Positions 9,229 to 16,310 of a stretch of 64,000 nucleotides of DNA are shown in pieces. The notes under the pieces are model-generated. The model worked only from the letters and a program-made list of their open reading frames with translations, had not been told where the DNA came from and searched no databases. Positions within the stretch are counted from its first letter, which is position 1. Every line of letters starts with the position of its first letter. Location: the NCBI GenBank assembly GCA_013361525.1, contig JABFXY010000162.1, forward strand, positions 23,853 to 87,852. The letters run 5' to 3'. Position numbers and translations under genes: made by a program. The stretch is from Polyangiaceae bacterium. Its GTDB lineage: Bacteria > Myxococcota_A > Polyangia > Polyangiales > Polyangiaceae.

Positions 9229-10776
9229 ATGGGCCGAGCGAAGAAGCCCAATGTCCTCGTCATCTTCGGCGACGACATCGGAATCTGGAATCTCTCCTGT
9301 TATAGCGGCGGGATGATGGGCTATCAGACGCCCAACATCGATCGACTCGCCGCCGAGGGGATGCGATTCACCGATTGTTATGGCGAGCAAAGCTGCACCG
9401 CAGGTCGCGCTTCGTTCATTACGGGACAATCGGGCTTGCGTACGGGATTGACGAAGGTCGGCATTCCCGGCGCTGCCGTGGGCATTCAAGCACAAGACGC
9501 CACCATCGCGGAGCTTCTCAAGCCGTTGGGCTACGCTACCGGACAATTCGGCAAGAACCACTTCGGCGACCGAAACGAGTTTCTCCCGACGGCGCACGGC
9601 TTCGACGAGTTCTTCGGCAACCTCTATCACTTGAACGCCGAGGAGGACCCCGAGGATCCCGACTATCCATCGGAGAGCGAGGCGCCCGAGTTCAAGAAGC
9701 GGTTCGGGCCACGCGGCGTGCTCCATTCGTGGGCGACCGACAAGGACGACCCGACCGTCGAGCCGCGGTGGGGTCGCGTCGGCAAACAACGGATCGAAGA
9801 CACCGGTCCATTGACACGCAAGCGCATGGAGACATGCGACGACGAATTCGTCGGCGCCGCGAAGGATTGGATCAAGCGGCAACACAAAGCCGGAAAATCG
9901 TGGTTCTGTTGGCTCAACACCACGCACATGCATCTTCGGACGCACACGAAGCCGGAGAGTGTCGGCCAGGCAGGTCGCTGGCAATCCACCTATCACGATA
10001 CGATGATCGACCACGACAAACACGTGGGGGAGATCCTCGCGCTGCTCGACGAGCTGGGCATCGCCGACGACACCATCGTCCTTTACTCGACCGACAACGG
10101 CCCGCACATGAACACGTGGCCGGACGGCGCGATGACGCCCTTCCGCAGCGAAAAGGACACCAACTGGGAGGGCGCCTTCCGGGTGCCGTGTATCCTGCGT
10201 TGGCCCGGACACATCCCGGCCGGCTCGGTAAACAACGATATCGTCAGCCACCACGACTGGCTGCCGACCATCCTCGCAGCCGCGGGGGAGCCCAACATCA
10301 CGGCGAAGCTCCTGCGAGGCCACGAGGCCAACGGCAAGACGTTCCGACTCCACATCGACGGGTACAACCTCTTGCCTCTCCTGACCGGAAAGGAGAAGGA
10401 GAATCCGCGTAAGGGCTTCTTCTACTTCAACGACGACGGGGACTTGGTCGCCGTCCGTTACGACAACTGGAAGATCGTCTTCATGGAGCAGCGGTGCAAG
10501 GGCACACTGCAAGTGTGGGGCGAGCCGTTCGTCCCCCTACGAATCCCGAAGCTCTACAATCTCCGAACCGATCCGTTCGAACGCGCCGACGTGACGTCGA
10601 ACACGTATTGGGATTGGTACATCAGCAAGGGATACATGATCATGGCGGCGCAGGCGATCGTCGCGAGGTTCTTGAAGACCTTCGAGGACTTCCCACCCCG
10701 ACAAAAACCGGCGAGCTTCACCATCGACCAAGCGATGGAGAAGATGGAGACGTCGCTCAGCAGCGCGCACCAATGA
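9229..10776 (+). CDS. Sulfatase (arylsulfatase family, formylglycine-dependent)
   Basis: 515 residues of the alkaline-phosphatase-like sulfatase superfamily. The metal-binding N-terminus is VLVIFGDDIG, and the formylglycine site is C56 in CTAGRASFITG, with Ala in place of the usual Pro of CxPxR. Further sulfatase signatures are GKNHFGDRN, the metal-site STDNGPHMNTWP, and the late MEQRC and KLYNLRTDPFERAD segments. No signal peptide is evident, so the location is uncertain. Activity requires conversion of C56 to formylglycine; a candidate maturase is encoded at 28217-29212 in this window. The ATG is preceded by AAGGAGG. The substrate is not predictable. Confidence 0.9.
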   Translation: MGRAKKPNVLVIFGDDIGIWNLSCYSGGMMGYQTPNIDRLAAEGMRFTDCYGEQSCTAGRASFITGQSGLRTGLTKVGIPGAAVGIQAQDATIAELLKPLGYATGQFGKNHFGDRNEFLPTAHGFDEFFGNLYHLNAEEDPEDPDYPSESEAPEFKKRFGPRGVLHSWATDKDDPTVEPRWGRVGKQRIEDTGPLTRKRMETCDDEFVGAAKDWIKRQHKAGKSWFCWLNTTHMHLRTHTKPESVGQAGRWQSTYHDTMIDHDKHVGEILALLDELGIADDTIVLYSTDNGPHMNTWPDGAMTPFRSEKDTNWEGAFRVPCILRWPGHIPAGSVNNDIVSHHDWLPTILAAAGEPNITAKLLRGHEANGKTFRLHIDGYNLLPLLTGKEKENPRKGFFYFNDDGDLVAVRYDNWKIVFMEQRCKGTLQVWGEPFVPLRIPKLYNLRTDPFERADVTSNTYWDWYISKGYMIMAAQAIVARFLKTFEDFPPRQKPASFTIDQAMEKMETSLSSAHQ

Positions 10777-10780
10777 AGAA

Positions 10781-10814
10781 CGGCGATTCACGACGCTGCA
10801 GTCGTGAATCGCCG
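10781..10814. terminator. Bidirectional terminator between sulfatase and tryptophanase-like genes
   Basis: Perfect 14-bp inverted repeat CGGCGATTCACGAC / GTCGTGAATCGCCG around a GCTGCA loop. It lies 5 bp after the sulfatase stop and about 20 bp from the stop of the opposing lyase gene, with TTTT shortly after. Position between convergent genes makes a shared terminator the simplest reading. Confidence 0.8.
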
Positions 10815-10833
10815 AACCGGGGGGGGTTTTAGC

Positions 10834-12231
10834 TCAAGCGTCGAGCGGCGCGAACTTCGCGAAGAAGTGACCCAGCACGTCCGGCATATAGGTAACGCGG
10901 TAGCCGCGGCTTTGCGCGGCGACCTCTCGGACCCTCGCCATCACGCCGCCCACGTATTCCATGTGCGCGCGGCTATACACCCTGCGCGGCACCGCGAACC
11001 GCGCAACCTGGAAGACCTTGTCGACGATCGACCCGTCGGGGCCGACCGTATGCATCGTAAAATTACCGGCGCCGGCCCTGACGCCGCCCTCTCGATACAG
11101 GTCGCAAAACAGCGCGACGTTCGGTAGCTGCTCGGGCTTCAAATGGGGGTAGAGCGCCGCGACATCCACGAAGATACCCGAGCCGCCGAAAGGTTTGCTC
11201 ACCACGATGCCAGCGCGCTCCATCGCTTCGCCGAGGTAAGCGACCAAGCCCACCCGGTGACGCAGATATTCTTCGTCGAGCCCTTCGCGCAGGCCGACGG
11301 CGACCGCCTCGAGATCCCTCCGCGCGAGGCCGCCATAGGTGTAGAAGCCTTCGTACAATACGAGCTTCTCCTGGCAGCGGCGGGCGAACGCCTCGTCGTC
11401 GGTCGCGATGAAGCCTCCGGTATTGACGATGGCGTCCTTCTTGGCGCTCATCCAGAGGCCGTGTCCGTACGACATCATTTCGCGCACGATCTCGGGAATG
11501 GGTTTGTCGCCATACCCCTCTTCGCGCGTTTTGATGAAGTATGCATTTTCGGCGAAGCGCGCCGCATCGAACATGACCTTGACGCCGTGTCGGTCCGCGG
11601 CACGACGGACGTCCCGAATGTTGGCCATCGAAACCGGGGAAGAGCCGGCGAGGTTGTTCAGCACCGTGACGATGACGAGGGCGACGCGGCCCCGGTATTT
11701 CTCCAGCGCGAGCTCGAGCCGAGCAATATCGAAGTTTCCTTTGAATGGATCCGGCGTCGCGAAATCCCATAGTGTGTCGCCGATGACGTCGATCGGGAGC
11801 CCGCCTCGATGCTCGACGTGGGCCTTCGTCGTGTCGAAATGCGTATTGCTGAGGACGACGTCGCCCTTCTTGACCAGAAGCTCCATCACGATGTTCTCGG
11901 CCGCACGTCCCTGATGCGTGGGGATGACGTGCTGCAATCCGAACACCTCGCGGACGGCTCCTTCGAAGGCGGCGAAGCTTCGAGAGCGCACATAGGCCTC
12001 GTCGCCTTTCATCAGCGCGGACCACTGGTCGTCGCTCATCGCGCCGGTTCCGCTGTCGGTCGCGAAGTCGACGTAGACATCACGCGCGTCGACGTAAGCC
12101 GGAGAATAGAACGCCTCTCGTAGAATCCGCTCTCGCTCGGCCCGCTCCGGCAGCCGCAATCGTTCGACCACCTTCGTGCGGTACGGCTCGGCGATCAAAC
12201 TCTCGAACAGCTCGCGCGCATGGTCGATCAC
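10834..12231 (-). CDS. tnaA: Tryptophanase/tyrosine phenol-lyase family PLP lyase
   Basis: 465-residue beta-eliminating lyase, close to the usual length of about 470. The PLP lysine is in MSAKKDAIV (K265, matching K270 of E. coli TnaA), and the family motif THQGRAAENI is present. The C-terminal VLGHFFAKF keeps the His that in tryptophanases stands where tyrosine phenol-lyases have Phe. The active-site Arg typical of tyrosine phenol-lyase is not evident. I therefore favour an indole-releasing activity on tryptophan or a substituted tryptophan. The GTG at 12231 has GGAGG 4 nt upstream and overlaps the prenyltransferase stop (GTGA), implying translational coupling. The pairing suggests the substrate may be a dimethylallyl-tryptophan. 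Confidence 0.88.
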   Translation of the reverse strand: MIDHARELFESLIAEPYRTKVVERLRLPERAERERILREAFYSPAYVDARDVYVDFATDSGTGAMSDDQWSALMKGDEAYVRSRSFAAFEGAVREVFGLQHVIPTHQGRAAENIVMELLVKKGDVVLSNTHFDTTKAHVEHRGGLPIDVIGDTLWDFATPDPFKGNFDIARLELALEKYRGRVALVIVTVLNNLAGSSPVSMANIRDVRRAADRHGVKVMFDAARFAENAYFIKTREEGYGDKPIPEIVREMMSYGHGLWMSAKKDAIVNTGGFIATDDEAFARRCQEKLVLYEGFYTYGGLARRDLEAVAVGLREGLDEEYLRHRVGLVAYLGEAMERAGIVVSKPFGGSGIFVDVAALYPHLKPEQLPNVALFCDLYREGGVRAGAGNFTMHTVGPDGSIVDKVFQVARFAVPRRVYSRAHMEYVGGVMARVREVAAQSRGYRVTYMPDVLGHFFAKFAPLDA

Positions 12232-13433
12232 GGCGCCTCCTTCGGGGCGGGCGGTCGGGTAGATGGCCGGTGTCCGGCCGGACCGCTGTACAGCTCCGGC
12301 GAGAGGTACACGGTCACCCTCGGGCCCGCTGCCTCGCGCCGGAACGACACATAGCTCTGCATGCCTGCGCCGGACTCGAGTGTGCGGTGGGCGAAGGCAC
12401 GAATGACTCGACGGTACGGCTCGGGGTCGAGACCGAGGGTCGGCAACCACGACGTGACCCGCTCGCGCACGAGCCCGTCGTTGTCGACATAGCTCGCAAC
12501 TGGGAAATGAAGCGTGACGCGAGATGGGGAGTCTTCGTCACCTTCGAGGAACGAAAAGCACGACCCGACGGGCTTTGACCTGAACGGGCCGCGACCACGC
12601 GCAATCGCGTCGCAGAAGTCGCGGATGTCGCCCGGGCGGTGGTTTCGCGCAGCAGAGAAGCTCCGCTCCAACTCGTCGACACCCACGTCGTAATGTCGGA
12701 AGTAAATCTTCAACCGCGCCGACGGCCCCGAGTTCAAATCGAGGGAGAGGAACGCGAGCACATCTCGTTCGAAACCCCTGTGACCGGCAATTTCTTCGAT
12801 GGTCTTCCAAGCCCTCCGAAACCCGAGCCGAGACATCGCCTCGCGGACGATCTCGGGGGAGCGCGCGCGCCCCTGCACCGCAGGATTGAAATATATTTTG
12901 ACCGCCGTCGGCGCGTCCGGATAGCAACATACCGCGTGCCACAAGGAGAATGCTCCCTGCGGCTCAGTCGGCAGGAACAGGTCGGAGAGGCGCTCGAACC
13001 GCTCGAGAGAGAGGTCGTACCATGACGCGAGTTCGTGCGTCAGATCGCGCGCTTCGGTTTGGTTCGTGCGCAGGCCCGGTGGGTCGCCCTGCGCCTCGGC
13101 CAGAATTCGGAGCTCCGGCATACGGCCGCCGAACGCGACGGAGAACTCGAACGGTGAATGGTCGTCACCGATATCGGACGCGAACGGTGGACGTTGCCCG
13201 ACGACTCGATCTCCCCACCCGGAAAGCAGGGCACGAAAGATCGCGTACACGTCCGACTGATTAGGGCCGAACTCGAGCGCGCCGCACAGCGCACCGAGCT
13301 GCGGCAGCCCACGTTCCAATAAAGTCTGTGTGCTCGGAAGTAGATTGCGTAGGGGAAGTGCCACGTCGACACACTCTCCAGTATGGTTAATTAGAATCAG
13401 CGATTGGTAGGTCTCGTGAACCCGTTCACGCAC
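12228..13433 (-). CDS. DMATS-type aromatic (indole) prenyltransferase
   Basis: 401 residues with the ABBA-barrel signatures of the DMATS family, which transfers a dimethylallyl group from DMAPP to indole rings. DDHSPFEFS (90-98) holds the glutamate that in characterised enzymes contacts the indole N-H. ELRILAEAQ, AVKIYFNPAVQG, LKIYFRHYDVG and GPRVTVYLSPELY correspond to the strands carrying the basic and tyrosine residues that bind diphosphate. FSLWHAV and ISDF-like cysteine segments also fit. Length matches bacterial members (about 370-420). The start is a GTG without a strong ribosome-binding site. The stop overlaps the tryptophanase-like gene by 4 nt. Regiospecificity (C4, C5, C6, C7 or N1) cannot be read from sequence alone. 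Confidence 0.9.
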   Translation of the reverse strand: MRERVHETYQSLILINHTGECVDVALPLRNLLPSTQTLLERGLPQLGALCGALEFGPNQSDVYAIFRALLSGWGDRVVGQRPPFASDIGDDHSPFEFSVAFGGRMPELRILAEAQGDPPGLRTNQTEARDLTHELASWYDLSLERFERLSDLFLPTEPQGAFSLWHAVCCYPDAPTAVKIYFNPAVQGRARSPEIVREAMSRLGFRRAWKTIEEIAGHRGFERDVLAFLSLDLNSGPSARLKIYFRHYDVGVDELERSFSAARNHRPGDIRDFCDAIARGRGPFRSKPVGSCFSFLEGDEDSPSRVTLHFPVASYVDNDGLVRERVTSWLPTLGLDPEPYRRVIRAFAHRTLESGAGMQSYVSFRREAAGPRVTVYLSPELYSGPAGHRPSTRPPAPKEAP

Positions 13434-13723
13434 CGCGAGCGAGGCAGATGCCGGCGAGACGCTCGAGGGGCGATCTGGTCGATCCCTGCGCGGATAGTTA
13501 GGGGATGGTGGTCATCACTCGGCGCCGATCGCGGTTGACGCCTTCGGGCCGCAATGCTTGGATATCACTCGATGCTTCAGCGGAGCTGAGGTGCCCGCGG
13601 CGGCGCCGCGGCGTCGATCCCGCACCGGCCGCGCCTGTCGCCCTCACGCCGTGGCCGCAGCCCTGTTGGGCCCGGCCCGGGCGACCTCGCGCAGAAGATA
13701 CAATACACCTCCGACGGGTGGTC

Positions 13724-14140
13724 ATGCAGAAAGACAGAAACATCACCATCCGAACGCTGGGCACTCTCGTTATCTGCTGCCAAAACAAGAACACCGCTCC
13801 CGACGCCGAGTTCGCTGCTTGCTGGGATGTCGTACGCGGGAACGTTCACGGTGCGACCGAGCTCCGCTTGTTGGTCATCACGACCGGGGGCGGCCCGACA
13901 CCGAATCAGCGAAAGATGTTGGAGGAGACCCTCGCCGGAAGAGCGCTGCGCACGGCAATCGTGTCCGACAGCATCAAGATGCGCTTCATCATTTCGACGA
14001 TGGCTCTGTTCAACCCGGACATCAAAATGTTCACGAACAGGGAGATCTCGGCCGCGTACTCCTTTCTATCGGTCGAAGGACCGACGCGTAAAAAGGTCGA
14101 AGACATCGTGCAGGACATGACGCAGCAGCTGACCGATTAG
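13724..14140 (+). CDS. Small uncharacterised protein, possible STAS/SpoIIAA-like fold
   Basis: 138 residues from ATG 13724 (upstream in-frame sequence is Arg/Pro-rich and does not look coding). Alternating strands and amphipathic helices, with RLLVITTGGGPTPNQRKML and IKMRFIISTMALFNPDIKMF as the most distinctive stretches. The pattern recalls small SpoIIAA/STAS-like proteins common in myxobacteria, but no diagnostic motif is present. It has no signal peptide or membrane segment. It lies divergent from the prenyltransferase gene (290-bp gap) and ends 1 bp from the stop of the convergent FAD oxidase gene. A regulatory role in this locus is possible but unsupported. Confidence 0.6.
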   Translation: MQKDRNITIRTLGTLVICCQNKNTAPDAEFAACWDVVRGNVHGATELRLLVITTGGGPTPNQRKMLEETLAGRALRTAIVSDSIKMRFIISTMALFNPDIKMFTNREISAAYSFLSVEGPTRKKVEDIVQDMTQQLTD

Positions 14141-14141
14141 C

Positions 14142-15767
14142 TCAGTCTGCGAACATGTGAACATTGGGCGTCAATAGGAAGTTCGGATCGTACATCTCTT
14201 TGAGCACCAAGAGCTCTTCGTAGTTGTCGCCGTGCTGGTCCGCCCAATCCGACGAGTCGATGGCGACCGCGCTGATGGGATAGAGCTTTCCACCCGCGGC
14301 GCGCGCCCGCTCGTAGATCTGGCGATTTCTGGCGAGCTTCTGTTGCACGAAGGTCGTGTTGGGCCCTGGTATCGGGGCCGATGTCATGATCGAGAAGAGG
14401 TAGACGTAGTCCGTGTTCGTTTCGGGCGCGGGGAAGTACCTCCGAGTCATTTGCGCGCGGCGTATCGGCAACAGCAGGATCAATCCCGCGACGCCGATGT
14501 CGTCGAAGGCGAGCCTGGACAGCTCGGAGGTCACGAAGGTCTTGACCGTTTCACCGGGTAGGAAGTTGTCGATCCACAGGTGAGGGACGTTTTCCCATAG
14601 GCCGGCTGCGCGCAACAGATCGACGAAGAAGTCGATTCGCAAGATGAAGTCGGCAAATGACCGATTGGCCGCCTGGCGAAGCAACTTGTTGTCCGACATG
14701 TCACGCAGCAGGTGCGCCATATCCGGAACCGCCCCCGTGAAGTTCTTCCCGATATGGATCTGGTAGAAGTACACGAGATTCGGGACGGGGAGACCGGGTA
14801 GACCGCCGAGAAGGTTGCCGAGCAAGCTGGTGACGGGTGACGTCACATTGCCGATCGGTTGGAGCACGCCGCCGATGAGCGGGCTCAACAAAGAGGGGTC
14901 CGGAAGGATCTGCACGCCGGGCGGGGTCATGATCCCGAACACGTTCTCGATCTCGTTTCGGTCGAGCAGGATCTTCAGGTCGCGGAAGAATTTCGTCGGA
15001 TCGGTGTATTGCAACACCATCTGGTACGTCCGCTCCGGAGCCGGCACGAGCTCGACGATCACACGCGTGATGATCGCATATTGGCCGACACCGGTGAGCA
15101 CGGCCTCGAACAGGTCCGAGTTGAGCTCGTCCGAGCACCATTCCACGTTGCCGTCGCCCGTCACGACTTGAATCGAACGGACATTGTCCACCTGCGTCTT
15201 GCCATTCGTGCTGATACCCCCCATCGAGAGGGTTCCGCCGATGGCGAGGTTGATATAGGCGGTGAGCGCGGGCGGGGTGAGCCCCATCGGATTGGTCAAA
15301 CCGAACAACGCTTTCCAGGTCACCCCTGCGCCGACATCGGCATAGTCGTCTGCGATCTCGTGGATCCGATCGAGGGTCGAAGTGTCGATGACCATGCCCC
15401 CGGCGGCCTGCGATTGACCGAACAAGGAGTGCCCTTGTCCGCGCATGGCGATCGGAATCAGGTGCTGGTTACAGTAGGCGACCATCGCCGCGACGTCGTC
15501 GACCGACTCGGGGAGCAGGACGGCCCAGGGGGTTTGGTGAACGATGTTTCCGACGTCGCTCGAGGCTTCCTCTCTCGAGGCCTCGTCCATCGCGAGCGTT
15601 CCATCGAGCTCCGGAATCGGGTCACAACCCGGCTCGTCGGCGCGAGCCTCGGTCACCCAGCGGCGGGTGGTCGGGTTGAAGCCCACGACGACGGCGGCGG
15701 CGGCCATCGCAGCCAGCATGCCGCGCCGCCCAACGTTCTTGCCTTGATTTGGACCTGCCTGTTTCAT
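14142..15767 (-). CDS. Secreted FAD-linked oxidase, cytokinin-dehydrogenase-like
   Basis: 541 residues. The N-terminus has GRRGML followed by an Ala-rich hydrophobic stretch (residues 14-30), resembling a twin-arginine signal, which suits export of a flavin-loaded protein. A PCMH-type FAD domain follows: RGQGHSLFGQ, where H113 is placed for covalent FAD attachment; then VGAGVTW, IGGTLSMGGIS and VLTGVGQYAIITR. The wording of these motifs and the roughly 300-residue C-terminal substrate domain are closest to cytokinin dehydrogenases, which oxidise N6-isopentenyl side chains. A berberine-bridge-type or other alcohol/amine oxidase is the alternative. Nearness to the DMATS and tryptophanase genes suggests it may act on a prenylated product, but it is separated from them by a plus-strand gene. 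Confidence 0.82.
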   Translation of the reverse strand: MKQAGPNQGKNVGRRGMLAAMAAAAVVVGFNPTTRRWVTEARADEPGCDPIPELDGTLAMDEASREEASSDVGNIVHQTPWAVLLPESVDDVAAMVAYCNQHLIPIAMRGQGHSLFGQSQAAGGMVIDTSTLDRIHEIADDYADVGAGVTWKALFGLTNPMGLTPPALTAYINLAIGGTLSMGGISTNGKTQVDNVRSIQVVTGDGNVEWCSDELNSDLFEAVLTGVGQYAIITRVIVELVPAPERTYQMVLQYTDPTKFFRDLKILLDRNEIENVFGIMTPPGVQILPDPSLLSPLIGGVLQPIGNVTSPVTSLLGNLLGGLPGLPVPNLVYFYQIHIGKNFTGAVPDMAHLLRDMSDNKLLRQAANRSFADFILRIDFFVDLLRAAGLWENVPHLWIDNFLPGETVKTFVTSELSRLAFDDIGVAGLILLLPIRRAQMTRRYFPAPETNTDYVYLFSIMTSAPIPGPNTTFVQQKLARNRQIYERARAAGGKLYPISAVAIDSSDWADQHGDNYEELLVLKEMYDPNFLLTPNVHMFAD

Positions 15768-16134
15768 GTTCTTCTCGCCCCCGACTTACCGGTTGAAGAA
15801 AGTGCGCTCGCGACGCTGGGTCTAAATGCCCCGTTTTTGTACCGTAATCGCGCCCCACCGTTTTGTAAGTGGTGTTGCGGGGATGCACGCAAAATGAGTG
15901 GGAGCCTCGTAGAGCTTTGAACGCATGAGACCACTCGCCTGAGGCCACGACTCCTCAAGACTTTTCGCTCTATTTCGATGTTGCGCCTCGACCCCGCAAA
16001 ATGTTTCGGGCGGGAATTACAGCACCGATGCGGCTGCGAATCCCCGATCGCGCAACCCAATTTCGGAATTCGAACGAAGGTTTAAGCCGTGCGTGACAGA
16101 TCCGATCGCACTGCCGTCGTAGGTCGCTGCGGCA

Positions 16135-16169
16135 GCGTGTCGTAGGCCCGACAAGGCCCTACGACACGC
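16135..16169. repeat. Long inverted repeat
   Basis: Arms GCGTGTCGTAGG and CCTACGACACGC pair perfectly over 12 bp with a short loop. A partial extra copy of the arm (CGTCGTAGG) lies just upstream. There is no T-run on either side, so this is either a factor-independent RNA structure or a small repeat element. Confidence 0.55.
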
Positions 16170-16216
16170 AAATACCGGAGGCTACGTCCGCCCGAAGGGC
16201 GGCCAAGTGACAATGA

Positions 16217-16253
16217 AGGGGCCGGCCAGACTTCGGCGTTCGGCTCGGCCCCT
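16217..16253 (-). terminator. Putative terminator of the vgrG operon
   Basis: Inverted repeat AGGGGCCG / CGGCCCCT with a roughly 21-nt interval, about 60 bp beyond the stop of the last vgrG gene. Read on the minus strand the stem is followed by TTCATTGTC, a weak U tract, so its termination strength is uncertain. Confidence 0.45.
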
Positions 16254-16310
16254 ACGTCCGTTCCTGCGCTCGTCCCGGTCGCGCGTCGCGCGACGCAACG
16301 GCTCCGCGGC

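Larger units (their letters stand above)
15768..16310. other. 543-bp gene-free region with several hairpins
   Basis: Lies between the 5' end of the FAD oxidase gene and the 3' end of a vgrG gene. The part nearest 15768 should hold the oxidase promoter. The part nearest 16310 is rich in inverted repeats (listed separately) and a short direct repeat CTACGTCCG near 16182 and 16252. No credible ORF was found. Confidence 0.5.

Noticed and set aside
10834..12231. Tyrosine phenol-lyase as the exact activity
   Set aside because: The C-terminal His at the GHFFAK site and the absence of the tyrosine-specific Arg favour tryptophanase-type chemistry.
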